A DNA stretch of 64,000 nucleotides from Gnetum montanum (lineage: Eukaryota > Streptophyta > Gnetopsida > Gnetales > Gnetaceae). How positions within the stretch are numbered: the stretch's first letter is position 1; each line of letters starts with the position of its first letter. The notes below the pieces were generated by a model. It worked only from the letters and a program-made list of their open reading frames with translations. It was not told the DNA's origin and searched no databases. This document shows, one piece after another, positions 47,941 through 59,750 of this stretch. Both the position numbers and the translations under genes were made by a program. The DNA is taken from the NCBI GenBank assembly GCA_015680685.1, contig MNCI01004872.1, forward strand, positions 1-64,000, written 5' to 3'.

Positions 47941-50429
47941 TTTAACAAGAGATGACTTAAGAATTTCAAATACTACTATATGGTTACAAAAACTTTCATA
48001 ATTGGTTTTTCCAAGTTGGAATATAGTCAAGAGATGGAGGAAAAAAATAAAAAAAACATGAAAACTCCAAGTTGAGCATTTGGAAGATTTCCCTAGGTAT
48101 TTATCTTATTTTATTAATAAATATGTTGATATTTCATGCTTTTTCATGACTAGAGAGTAAGAAGAGAAGTCTTGATGAGAGGATGGCAAGAGTGTGATAG
48201 AGCACATCGAGTGAGTACAGGTGTGGCTGTAGTTCTAGGGTCAATGTGTGTGGATTAGCCTATGTATTCTTGTCTCTTGTTTACTTCTCTAATTTCAATA
48301 TTAGTCCTGAGCTATGAAAGATATTTTCCATTAGTTGTGTCTTGTATTTAGAATAACCACTATGTGGTTTTAAAGCCTCATGGTTTGTAGCATTATTTAA
48401 GTGTTTTGAGAGGTTTTATGGGTTTTGAGAACCTTGTTGTAATCTTCTAATTGAATAATTTAAGATACCTAGTTTTCTTATTTTTTAGAAACAAAATTGT
48501 CTTTTCATAATATATGAATTTAGTATTTGAATATGATTTAATATTAGAGTGAACTTACTTCATGGAACATCCATGGATTTCCAATAACCAATGTGACATT
48601 AGCATCAAACTTGAGTCTATCCCTTTGGATGGTCAAATCCCATTCTCTATTTTACTTGATCAACTTCTTACCATCCATAACATTGTACTATAATGGAAAG
48701 AGAGCATGGAAAATGAATTGATAACTAGGATATATAAGGTAAAAGTGCAATATCATTAGATTCCTAGACAACCATTCAATTAGCTCATGGAAGCACATAA
48801 CCATTTCCTACACATCATGAGAGATCCACCACTACATCCCTTCACCACTAATCATTCACATAATAGGAATAAATATTCAAGTTTCCTTTTCAAGTACATG
48901 GTTGCACCTACCACTACATATGTTATTTGGCCTTGATTTTTCCATGGTCTAACCATTGGTGAAACCAAACTAAGGCAATGCATCATAGATCATCTTGAAT
49001 TTAAGATTCTAGTTTGGTTTTTCTTCATCTGTGCATGTATGCATAATAGGTTCCTCAAATTTTGCTTTACTAGAACACTTTTATCAATCCCTCTATCTGT
49101 GCTAATTAATCCTAAGCCATATGATGATTACACTATCATAATTAAGTTTATGAAATCTCCATGATATATATGATCATCACTTAGATTAAGAGTTACAATC
49201 TTGACCCCATGGAGTAAATTGATTTTAGAATTTGGATGGGAGAAGCATTCAATGTCATTAAATTTCACTAAGAGAGAGACTTCTAGAACTTTCTAGCCAT
49301 GGATAGGAATGAGGTAAGAGATTATCTTGGACTATTATATTTGAGGGTCAAGGGATCTAGGTAACCGGATGAACATGAGATAATCATGCTCAATGACCTC
49401 ACACATGTTTTATGTGGACATTAGTTGAACCTTTTATTTTGATCTTGCTTGAGTAATTTCATGATTAATCTAGGATAATATAAATACCAATTTACATGGA
49501 CTATAGAGCTTGGAGTCATGTTGCTCTTCTCATTACCTCTTCATTTTTTCTAGGAAAAATAAATTCCCATAAGAAGAGGGTCTTTAGAGAAGTATTGGAG
49601 AGTTATGGAAATTATTTAAGTTCTAGATCACAATATGAAGTCTTTGAATTTCACTAATAAGAATAGATGTCCCTTACCACATGTCATGCATAGGTTCATG
49701 AGAATCATAAACATCTTCTAATCAAGGTGATTAGAAATGGCTAGAACATGCATCTTGATCTAATCACACTAATTAGATCCAATATAGTGATCACAAGCAC
49801 CCTTAATGACACATAATTTTCTCACTAATAACCAAGCACTTATCTATAATTATAAAGCTTATACCCTAGGATATGGACCCATTACTTGTCCACAATTCTA
49901 ATGGTAACTTCAACAACTCTTGGTGCAATTTTAAGCTTCCTTCTAAATTTGAACATAGTTCATTAATCATGGATAGAGAAAAATTAGGTGGATGAACTTC
50001 ATTAAGTGGGCATTATATTAATCATAACTTCACGTTGGACCTATTTAGAACTCTCACATTATCATCACATCTATAACTTATCCATCCACCATTGACCTAT
50101 TGGATGAGCATTCATAAAGTACATTAATTAGTTTTCCCCCACATACATAAAGAACATAATTTAATAAAGGAAAAGATAATTAATAATTAATTTTAAGCTT
50201 AAAAATGTAATAATTCCTAACTAAGCACACCAAAATTTTTAAAGCATATAAATAAAATATTGGAAAAGAAATTTTTTAAAACATGATACAGTAAATTCCT
50301 ATACCATGACTATTCTATTTCTATTACTTGATAGACCTTTGAGTATAAAATTCAAGATTAAGTATTAGATACTCTTAGAAATGAAATACATTATTTATAA
50401 TGTTTTAGGTGTTGCCCATTCATTAGAAA
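47941..50429. other. Mixed retroelement-like non-coding sequence
   Basis: 47941-48540 reads like the downstream part of an LTR or untranslated region. From 48540 to 50110 the minus strand gives short protein-like phrases but no domain I can name; it lies directly downstream of an integrase fragment, so it may be the 3' region of that element. No RNA gene seen. Confidence 0.3.
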
Positions 50430-51310
50430 GCTTTTTCCTAGCTCATCTATATGATATATGTGCATGACACCAAATTGATGACTGGTATGGATGATATAAG
50501 GTCTTTCCCATTGAAATTAAAATTTCTTCAAATGATATAAGTATGAAAGATTAAAATATAGGACCTTGTTGGTAAGTTTGAAATTAAATCCATTTTATGG
50601 ACATCATGGCAAGCCTTGGTATAAGAATGTTCCAATTCATTGTGCATTAAGGTAATTCTATGATTCTCATCAAGAAGGTTGAGGTTAATCAGCCTCTCTT
50701 TTTCCATAAAATCCAAGGTCATATAGAAAATGGCCACACTACCAAGATTTTTATTTCAATGTCAATAGGAAATTATGGAACGTATCCATACACCAATTTG
50801 AATGATGTGTATTCAACAAGATTCTTCCATGTTATTTGATAAGCCTAAAGAACATCATTAAGCTTATTAGCCCAGTATATGTTGTACTATATAATCATTT
50901 TCTTGAGTATTTTCATGGATAGTAACCTCCAATTGATTACTAGCCTATGGTTAATATGTCAAAGTTAATTTATGATAAACTATATAAGATTCCAATAAAT
51001 TCTTGAAAATGTTACTAGTAAAATATGTACAATTATTGGAAATCAAGATTTTGGAAATGCTAAATCTATGAAGTACATTATTACAAAGGAAGCTTGTAGT
51101 AGTTAATGCTAAATAGTCTTTAATTCTAGTGGCTTCTACCCACTTTGTATAGTATTCAATGCATATGATAATGTATGCTTTGTCATTTGAGATTAGAGTA
51201 ATGAGACTAAAAAAGTCAATTCCTCATATGTCAAATGGTTTAAGTGGTTGGATTCATTATTATGGATCCTTCATATAAGAGGACATACCTACAGATCGTT
51301 GAACCTAGAA
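50430..51310 (-). pseudogene. Athila-like integrase fragment, broken
   Basis: The minus-strand reading gives PLKPFDIXGIDFFSLI (catalytic Asp retained, about 51220-51260), AYIIICIEYYTKWVEATRIK (51120-51180), ILISNNCTYFTSNIFKNLL where the usual DNG reads NNC (51020-51070), FKLVYGYVP and the open block 50528-50737 with EKERLINLNLLDENHRITLMHNELEH. The N-terminal domain, RNH and RT are missing because the sequence switches to a copia LTR at an ambiguous base (51321). The closest relative in the window is the plus-strand integrase at 38820. Confidence 0.8.
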
Positions 51311-51321
51311 AAGGGTTGGCN

Positions 51322-52410
51322 AGCACACACAAAAATTAACATGGTTTCCCAACTTGGGTAGTCCACACTTGGAGGGTAGTTTGCTAGCACACCTTCAGAC
51401 TTTGTTGGTCTCAAAATGTGGTTTGAAGGGTACCACACCTTGTACAAGCTCTAAGCTCCATTCTAGAGCTATTTGAAAAAATGAATCCAATCAGCCCCAC
51501 AAGGTCCCAATAAGCTTAGAATGTGTTTTTTAGGATCCAACAACCTTTACAGTTTGAGCTCCACTCTAGAGTGTTGTGCCACTACACCAACACTTAATCC
51601 ATATGATCTTGACAAGCTCAAGCAAGAGCCCTCCCGCAAGAAGCACATCAACCCTGTAGGACAACAAAAGAGAATAAATGTTGCAAGGAATGAATGAAAC
51701 CAAGTTTTTTGATTCTTGTACTTTAAGGTATAGCTCACTTTGACCAATTAAAATAGATAAAATATAGTACAATAAGAAACAATAACAAGAGAATGATGTA
51801 TACAATGATTGCTTGCTAATGACACTTGATAGTATACAATGCTTGCATATTTCCCAATGGAATGAAGTCTTCTTATAGCTAATATGTTTCCAAAAGCACC
51901 TTGGAATTCATGCAATGGCTATCTAATAGTCACTAGATATGTCTTCTTCAAGATTGAGATTTCTTTTTGCATTAGGCCTTCATTCTAAAAAGATGTCTTC
52001 TCTATAGGAAATACATCTTTGTGGTGATGTCTTCATGAAGATGTCTTTCTCACTAGAAATATGTCTACTATTTTTCAAAGAGGTCTTCTTCTAGGAATCC
52101 TTCAACTCAGGCAAGACATCTACTATTTCTTGGAGATATCTTTGCTTGATAGTAAAAATTTGCTATTTCTGCAAGACATCTTAATTGATTTTCCTTCACT
52201 TCAGCCAAGACATTTGCTATTTCCTGGAGATGTCTTTCTTTAATTTCCTTTGCACTTTGAAATCTTCATTCCTTGTCTATGATCTAGAATTCCCGCATGC
52301 TTTCTTGTAGATTTCACTAAGCTTTCCTTTTGTCCAAATCCAAGTACTTGTCCTACAAATAGAACAACTGCACAAACAACTTTGTTCTTCATTTTTCTTA
52401 AGGTTTTGAC
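51322..52410 (-). mobile_element. Ty1/copia (SIRE-like) LTR, truncated at its 3' end
   Basis: It aligns with the copia LTR at 3802-5037: AGCACACA...AACATGGTTT near its left end, GGTCTCAAAATGTGG at 51410, an AGAAGCACATCAACC phrase at 51638, and a right end in GTTTTGACATATCAAAAGG. The terminal TGGATTGTAG part and primer site are missing where it meets the integrase fragment. The internal sequence to its right looks like copia 3' non-coding DNA, so this is probably the 3' LTR of a minus-strand copy. Confidence 0.7.
51940..52240. repeat. Cluster of AGATGTCT / AGACATCT motifs
   Basis: About eleven copies in 300 bp, in both orientations, at the position equivalent to the 4440-4760 cluster of the other copia LTR. 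Examples are AAGATGTCTTC (51991), GAAGATGTCTTTC (52037), GCAAGACATCT (52111) and GGAGATGTCTTTC (52227). Confidence 0.85.
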
Positions 52411-54450
52411 ATATCAAAAGGTCAAAAATCTCCTCCCTTTTTGGTAATGTCCAAAACTTAAGAAAAAGGATTAGTTTAATCACAATATACTTCATACATT
52501 CACTTATCCATTTTTTTGAACATGAACAAAAAGGAAAGGAACAAGAATTTCTAAGAATATATATCATTGTAGAACAAATAGATATTCTAGTTTGAAAAGT
52601 GCACATCTTATTCATGCCATGGAGTAGATAAAGATACTTTTTATTAAAGAGTAGCCATTCATCTACATAGCTAATCTAGGATGTTCAATGGATATCCTAG
52701 AGCAAGAAACCAATTACTTGACCAAAGAGCCAAACATAGCACTCAATTAATTAAATAGCAACTTCAAATAAAAACCAATCATATTATAATATATAAGAAG
52801 GTTTAACTCAAGGCTTTTAACAAAGATGATTTTTCCATACATTTTCACAATCACATCATAGAAACAAAAATAAATAGTATTGACAAAACCAAATAACTCT
52901 TTTTGTAAGTGCTTATTACTAACACCTCATAACTTGAATCACACATTAATATAAGATAGATGATTGTAATAAGAAACCTATTTTATCATGATAAGTGAGT
53001 CAAAGGAGCCACCATAGCCAAAACAAATGTCTATATCATGACATACCAAAAGAAATTAGAGCACCTAATCTAGTACCAATGAGAGTACCTGAGATTTTCA
53101 GATGTGAGTACTTCTCAACAAATATGCAAAAAGGATCTTAGGTACTTAAAAAGAAATAGAACCAAAATATCTGACATGTAAGGTCATAAAATTTTCAAAA
53201 GGATTTACCAAGAAGGATCTTCTTTATATTGTAAAATATTGCTAGATGAGAAGGCTCTTCTTGGTGCATTTTTGTATTAGACAGAGAGGAAATGAAAGAA
53301 ATTCCCCTACACTAATGACATCTTGGATGATAATCAGTGATAGGTATAGGCTCCCATTGCATAAATGATTTGTCTTTTGAAACATCTATTGTAGACATAG
53401 AGATATACTCTTTTTGAGCCTTTTAGGATCTCTAAGTTACATAGAATTTCTAAGATTAGCCACCTAAACATCCTTGTACTCCATTTTCCTTAACATTTTA
53501 ACATACCAAAAGGTCAAAAATCTCTCCCTTTTTAATCATGTCTAAAACTTAAGAAAATGAATTAGTCTTTATCACAATATCACAATACATAAGCTACTTC
53601 TCCCCCTTTTTGGACATGACCAAAAAGGATGATGCCTATAAACCTATCTCTTAAAGATATATCATAAAAGAGCAACATCATATACTATGCATAACTAACA
53701 TCATATGACAATCCCATAGAGATAAAAAAATTTTAGCTAAGAAAGAATATTAGTTAAAGAGTACACATTTCTTAGCACCAACTTCAATGAAGAGTTTCCT
53801 GTTATCTATTTACAAAGTTACAAATTAACTAATCCAAGACTTTTAATTTGATAGTCATGAATATTTAAAAACTTAAATCTTGAAGTAAAGTATGATCCTT
53901 GAAGATCAAGTAACCTATCTCTAAACCAATAAACCGTTAGTAGTAAATATCACATGATTCTTTAATTTTTCAATATTCTCATTTTTTTGTTTTTAAACAT
54001 TAGCAAAAGAATAAGGCATAAAAATTTTTCATGATAAGGAGAGTATATTTGTAAGAAATAATAGATCAATACAACTTCTTAAACATATCTGTATCATGTG
54101 ATTTGTAACTAGCCATGCCAAATGTAAAAACTTGAATAATGAAGTATATCTCAAGGAAAAATGTTCAAAGGATATTTTGATCAAAGCACACATTTACCTT
54201 GGATACTTTACCATAAAAAGAATAATCATTTTCTTGCTCATCTTTCTATCTAAATGTCTATTAGTCAAAGTCTCAAAAGACTTCCCCTACATTAGTGGCC
54301 TATAAGATGAAAATTGCTGAAGAGATACATACTCCCCCTACATACATGCATAAGTTTCTTCCTTTTTTCATAATGCATCTATTGTAGAGAGATTTGTATT
54401 CTTCCTTGAGCCTTTTGGGATCTTCATGCTACACTAAAATTCTAAGGTAA
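52380..54450 (-). repeat. Two direct copies of a ~1.0-1.1 kb copia 3' region
   Basis: AAAAGGTCAAAAATCTC...AAACTTAAGAAAA occurs at 52415 and again at 53510. The block with CTACAC/CTACATTA...TCTATTGTAGA...TTGAGCCTTTTGGGATC occurs at 53300 and again at 54285. The offsets are 1090 and 985 bp, so the region is a direct duplication with indels. On the minus strand the CATGTCCAAAAAGGGGGAG phrase (53610-53640) is of the type found between pol and the 3' LTR in SIRE-like copia elements. No coding seen. Confidence 0.65.
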
Positions 54451-54639
54451 AGTATGGAGAATAAGATCTCCCATTAGTAAATCCTTTCAACAAAGAAGAT
54501 ACAAATATTTTTAACGTTTATTGCAAGTAATTTCCTCCTAGATAATTAACAAGAAATTCCCATTTTCTTAAGGGACTCCACTACAATCTTCAAATTTCAT
54601 AATCCATCTATTTGCTAAAATGTCCATTATGAGATGACT

Positions 54640-54780
54640 TAAGAGAAATAGTAGATGTCTTGCCCTAGAGTAGAAATATCAAAGTAGACTTCTACTTTGA
54701 GAGAAAATGTCTTCTATCAAAATGAGACATCTCAAATGTAGGTGAGATGTCCAACTATTAGAGTAGATGTCTATTTGCTA
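54640..54780. repeat. Cluster of AGATGTCT / AGACATCT motifs
   Basis: Five to six copies in 140 bp: GTAGATGTCTTGC (54652), AAAATGTCTTC (54703), GAGACATCTC (54723), GAGATGTCC (54743) and GTAGATGTCTA (54763). Confidence 0.75.
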
Positions 54781-56020
54781 GGGCCAAAATTAAAGATGCT
54801 TGTTTTGAGATCAAAAACCTCTTGACACCTTCAAACAAGTTACCACAACCCTTGAAAACTTCTAGACTTATCAAATAAGTATAAAATGCCCCAAAAAATG
54901 GAAAAATACCTTGAAATCATTATTTAAAATCAATATAACAAAGCATACATAAACATTAGAAATCTTCTAAAAGTAATTGAACTTTATAATGTTAGAGGAA
55001 AGCAACAATTCCAAAACATATGAAACACATCGAATGTTCAATAAAAAGACTTTAATCCACTAGAAATCAATAAATTCTAGTTAAGAGAACAAAACATGAT
55101 TTATCAATAAAATTTGTTAAAATAACATAAATAATTAACATATTATAGTTCAACAAACTTGCAAGGTTAAGTGAGAATTTCTTTTCCTAATCTATTCTAA
55201 TCAAGTCAAGGTATAATGACTATAACTATACTTATCGTTGCTTACCTTGCTTGCTAATTGTTGTGACTAAAGACCTCAATTGCTAGAACAAAAACCAAGG
55301 ATCCTCAGTGCAAGTAGTTTCCCAACCCTAAATCCCTAGGACCTCTATGATAAAAATGGAATTCAAGGTGCCCTATTCAGTCTAGTAGATCAACTAGGGA
55401 CTTATGAGTTGCAAAACATGGAAATATGAATAGATCCAAATAATGCACAAATAATAAATTTATTTTTGAACACAAAACTCAAAACTTAAAACATTATTGA
55501 GAAAAGAATAAAAAATAAGTTAGAGAAATGTATACAAATGATGCTTGGAGGAGCAAAAAAGGGGGTTCACTTGTCCAAAAGTTTAAAGCCCATTGAAGCT
55601 GAGGTGATCTGCTTCATGATTTGGGTGCTAAGCCACTCTTGATGTTGTCAAACCTTCCTTTTCTATTGTAACCTTGGATCTGCCAATAGGGTTGCTACTG
55701 GGGGGTGAGAAAGGTGGAATATTTTGATGCCAAGTTCCTCCATGCTAGGTTTGAAATCCCAGAAGTGCAGTATTAACACCAAAAATCCACCAAATCATAA
55801 GGAATGACTACTTCCACACTAGGATTCAAGAGAATGCAAGTATGGGAACTTGAAAAAGCTCTTGAGTGCTTGAAAATGCCCCAAGTGCGGAATTGTGTAT
55901 ATGCAAATTTCTTGAGAATTACTTAAACAAAAAATGTTGGACTTGTTGAAAAATTCTAGAACATGGAAGCCCTCAATGGTCTTGGAGGTTGGATTTTATA
56001 GGGTCTTTAGGTCATGGATG

Positions 56021-56120
56021 GGGTTGCAAATTGGCCATGATTTGGCTACAAATTGACTATGAAATGGCTGCAAATTTTGTTGAAAATGGTTACAAATTTG
56101 CTACAAATTGGTTGCAAATT
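56021..56120. repeat. Short tandem repeat, GGCTACAAATT type
   Basis: About seven near-copies of GGTTGCAAATT / GGCTACAAATT / GCTGCAAATTTT at 11-22 bp spacing. Confidence 0.8.
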
Positions 56121-56859
56121 TAGGTGACATGTGTGCTAAAATTTGGAGGATTACTATACATAGTAAGTGCTCCCTCTCATGGCTATTCAATTTACTATAA
56201 ATAGTAACCAAGGCACAGCTCCCACACTAGAGATGAATCTTACACTTTTAGCTCTCCACCATGCCTATTAAAGTTGCTGGTCAATGTTGAAGTGCATGAA
56301 TTGATGAATTTTGCATCTTGTGGCTTCCACATTAGGGGATTGAATTTTTCATGCTTGAGGAAAGATTTTAGTAATAGGGAGAAACTTTCACATTGGGTGG
56401 AAAATTTTTAGGCTAATAGGGAAAAGTTTCCAAGTCATGCCTATGGTCTCCACATTGAAGGGGGGAAAGTTTTCAAAACCCCCATCCTTTCGCATTGGGA
56501 GTAGGTGAGATCTACCCCCTATAGATCTTTCCAATGTAGAAAAATGCATACCCCCATAAAACCCATAAAATTACCTTTTTTGGCATTTTAAAAGGCATTT
56601 TTGACACCCCCCACCAAAGCCTAAATATAGACACTAGATGAATTTTTTCACTTGGGGAATACGACTTTCACCACTTATGAGGCATTTTCAGCCCCAAAAG
56701 TATAAAGTATGTGAAATTTCCCATTGTGGGTTATAATTTTCACATTTACAATAAAATTTTACCTCAAGTTTCATGGGGTGAAAGCTACATCTGAAGATTG
56801 GTTATAACATGCAAAATTTTGTGGTGTTTCAATAGTCCCTCTTTGTTGGTACCTAGAGG

Positions 56860-57240
56860 ATTAACCCAAGAGGCATTGACAAAGAATACAAAACACCATT
56901 GCATATTATAATGTCAGTGTCCATGGCTCTAGGTCCTATATGTCCTCCACAAATGCTCTCATGAACCTCCTCTAGGATTGTTCTAGCTTCAATTTTACTT
57001 AAGCACTTTAAGAGCATGCCATCATAAGATCGTCGACATAATCTATTATCACCTACAATGACATACTGCTTTGATCACTTGTGTATAGCATCCTTCTAAG
57101 AATTAGTCAAGCCTTGTGAGGATTCACCATGCATAAGGTAAAATTTGATATTGTCATACCACTCATTGGGAGGAGTAGCATGAACAATGGCCACAAAGGT
57201 ATCCTTAGTGTTCTATGTGATGGAAGTACCACAGTCCATG
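56860..57240 (-). pseudogene. Tat-like integrase N-terminal region, truncated
   Basis: The minus strand reads VIVGDNRLCRRSYDGMLLKC, LSKIEARTILEEVHESICGG and HIGPRAMDTDIIICNGVLY. This is the HHCC zinc-binding region of Tat/Ogre-type integrases; RSYDGMLLKCLSK and EVHESICGGH are characteristic. Upstream, NEWYDNIKFYLMHG (57150) fits the linker after RNase H. The catalytic core is missing: the similarity ends at about 56860. Confidence 0.8.
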
Positions 57241-57368
57241 GTTAAGGTGGGTAACTTACTAAATACATTTAGCATCACACTAAGGGCTAATGTTTCAATT
57301 GCATAAACTATGGAATTTTCATTTTGAGACATGTGTTGGATATAAATTTCTATGAATTATTGTAATAA

Positions 57369-57638
57369 TTAATTTCCTACATCATAGTAAGGTTGTAAAT
57401 GCATAGCTTTGCATGCATAGACTTTGCTTACTTGGTTAACCATGAGTTGTGAATCACCTTTAATGGCTAGGTGTCTAATTCTTCGGTTATGAGCTACCAT
57501 CATCCCTCCAATCAAAGCCTCATATTCCATTATGTTGTTGGTGCATGAAAATCCAAAATTATAGGCAAAGAGTTGGATTTCACCAAATGGAAATGTTACA
57601 ATAGCCAACACTAGCCCCATGGGCAATTGAAGCTTCAT
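57369..57638 (-). pseudogene. Second (archaeal-type) RNase H of a Tat-like element
   Basis: The 89-codon frame stays open. It contains LFAYNFGFSCTNNIMEYEAL with the catalytic Glu of the EYEAL block, and HLAIKGDSQLMVNQVSKVYACK with the catalytic Asp of GDS. Plant Tat/Ogre elements carry this extra RNase H between the normal one and the integrase. The order here (RT, RNH, this domain, INT) is exactly that and places the element in the Tat group. The first catalytic Asp block lies upstream in another frame. Confidence 0.85.
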
Positions 57639-57639
57639 C

Positions 57640-58300
57640 GAAGTTCATGACTACCTTATAACCCTTAGGCACTTGGCTAACTATGTTAATGTGTTCATTA
57701 GGGAACTCAAGGTCTATGTCAACGTGGTCATCAATAAGTGAAAATATGATTTGTATGCCTATAGCTTGACCTTTTGTTGAGGATTGAGAGATGTAATGAA
57801 GGTTGAATTCTATAGTTATGGCTTTCCATCAGGCTACACAACTACTTTCATAGATGTTGGTCATTATGAATTTAAGTATGTTGTCCTTGCAAATGACATT
57901 GACTTGGATTTTGAAGAGGTAGTATCTTCATTTCTTCAAAGAAAAGACTAGTGCTAGACAATACTCCTCCACTTCAGTGTATCGGGTCTCATGGGCTACT
58001 AATGCATGGCTAAGGTACTATACAGGCATTTCTACCCCATCATCATGTTTCTAATAGAGTAGAGAGGAAATGGATGTATCAGTGATGGTAAGATAAATGT
58101 AAAATGGTTTACCCTCTTGCAAATGATAGACTATTGATAGTTGTATCAACTATTGCTTAAGGTTTTCAAAGGCCTCTTAGCATTAAGCCATCCACTCATA
58201 GTGAACTCCTTTCTTAAGTAAGTATTTCATAGGTTGTAACTTATCCATAAGCCAAGCAATAAACCTATAAATAAATTCTAATCTACTTGTAATCCCCAAA
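57640..58300 (-). pseudogene. Tat-like RT connection and first RNase H, heavily decayed
   Basis: On the minus strand FIYRFIAWLMDKLQPMKYLLKK (58200-58270) and EAFENLKQQLIQL (58150) mark the RT-RNH connection. After that only fragments such as LYSTLAMH and FHLLMTTLT can be read among many stops. Its place between RT and the second RNase H supports the call. Confidence 0.6.
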
Positions 58301-59400
58301 TCTCTTTAAGGTTGAAAGGTGCTACCAATTTGGCTATGGCCTTAACCTTATTAGGATCTACATGTATCCCTTCTTCAGAGACTCCAAGGCCAAGCATCTT
58401 ATTGGTCTTGACACTTAAGACACACTTCTTATGATTGAGCCTAAGCTTGTATTTGAGGCATCATTTATGCACAAGATCTAGGTCATTGGCATGGTTATTG
58501 GCTATCTTAGACTCACAGTTATGTCATCTACATAATCATTAAGCAAACCTAACATGTAATCACTAAAGATATAGGTCATGACTCTCTGGTATGTCACTCT
58601 AGCATTCTTAAGGCCAAAGGAAATCATGGTATAACAAAAAGTACCTCATGGAATCATCAAGTTCATGCTAAGCTGGTGCTCTGGGTTGATCCTAATTTGG
58701 TTATATCCTAAGACTCCATCCATAAAGGACAACAAGGCATGTCCAACTATAGTATCAATAAGTTGATCAATACTAGATAAGGAGAAGTCATCCTTGATGA
58801 TTGCTTTATTTAGGTCTTGAAAATTAGTGCAAATATGGATACTCCCATTTTTCTTAGGAACTATGACTATGTTGAACATCCATTTTACATAATCAATAGC
58901 CCTAATGAAACTTGCTTGGTAGGGCTTTGAGATTTCATTGCAAACTTCCAAGGCCAAATCAAGTCTAATATTGTACATCCTTTGCTTAGCTAGCCTAATG
59001 CTAGGGTCTAGTATGATGTTGTGCTAGACTAGATGTGGGTCCAGGCCTAGAATGTCTTCATAGAACTAGGCAAATGCCTTAATGTTATTTTCTAAGATTT
59101 TGATGATGTCTTATGATCAGTGAGGCTCTAGTGAAGAACTTATTTTAAGGAGTTTCTCCTCATCACTATGTGTTGTAACAAGAACCTCATCACGATTATG
59201 TCTCTTGCTTCTAAGTCAAGGGTTTTGACTAGGTTTTTAGGCCATTCTAGAGGTTTCTCTATTGAGGCTATGCAATCTATAGGACTCTTAGACTCAAGAT
59301 TTAGGCAATCATAGTTGATACAACATTTAATATCACCATGAGGTTCATGTAGACACAAAGGAAAACTGATTTTCTCCTAGGTACTCATACTTTGATCTAC
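58301..59400 (-). pseudogene. Tat-like reverse transcriptase, broken, with intact YVDD
   Basis: Pre-RT: NIKAFA-FYEDILGLDPHLV (about 59020-59090), SIRLAKQRMYNIRLDLALEV. The RT block 58646-58978 has ASFIRAIDYVKWMFNIVIVP, KKNGSIHICTNFQDLNKA, KDDFSLSSIDQLIDTIVGH, LLSFMDGVLGYNQIRINPE and LMIP. It continues after a frame change with FGLKNARVTYQRVMTYIF and NDYVDDITV (YVDD at about 58525-58536). ISFGLKNA and DYVDDI are typical of Tat/Ogre elements. Upstream, 59140-59358 is a 72-codon open block of the linker. No gag or protease is found to the right, where a solo LTR and then non-coding DNA follow. Confidence 0.87.
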
Positions 59401-59500
59401 ATATCAACCAAAGGAATATTAAGTGGAACCTAGGTAAAAGTAAATAATTAATGTTAAAATGCCATAAAAGATATGCAAATCTAATGCAATTAAGGTCATC

Positions 59501-59505
59501 CAAGG
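59501..59505. repeat. Target-site duplication CAAGG, left
   Basis: Identical to 60310-60314 on the other side of the solo LTR. Confidence 0.92.
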
Positions 59506-59591
59506 TGATGAGACGCGACATGCATAGCGCTGCGATATCGCGTCTTCCCCTACAATATCACGTATGTGATATCACTGTCCACCGCCATATC

Positions 59592-59599
59592 TATAAATA
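59592..59599 (+). promoter_or_regulatory. TATA box of solo LTR D
   Basis: TATAAATA 87 bp from the LTR start, preceded by GATATC-containing palindromes at 59531-59565. Same layout as the U3 of LTR A. Confidence 0.7.
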
Positions 59600-59744
59600 A
59601 GAGGTGACACTCCCTTCATTTCCCAATCCTGGCTAGGAGTAGCGAAGCTTTGGTAGTTTGAACACTCTAGAGTTAGAAGGAGTCCTAGAGTGAACGGCTC
59701 TTTATTCGAGCAACTTTGTAACCTGAAAACAAGTTGTGTATTGC

Positions 59745-59750
59745 AATAAA
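59745..59750 (+). terminator. AATAAA poly(A) signal of solo LTR D
   Basis: Part of AATAAAGATGAACTT, conserved in all four LTRs of the family, about 150 bp downstream of the TATA box. Confidence 0.55.

Larger units (their letters stand above)
54451..56859. other. No recognisable gene; possible Tat-like 3' region
   Basis: No domain in six frames. An AGATGTCT cluster lies at 54640-54780 and a short tandem repeat at 56021-56120. Between 55700 and 56800, phrases such as CTTCCACACTAGG, CTCCACATTGAAGG and GCTTCCACATTAGG resemble the core of the array at 60880-64000 but at irregular spacing. This may be the 3' LTR or 3' region of the Tat-like element whose pol follows. Confidence 0.4.
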
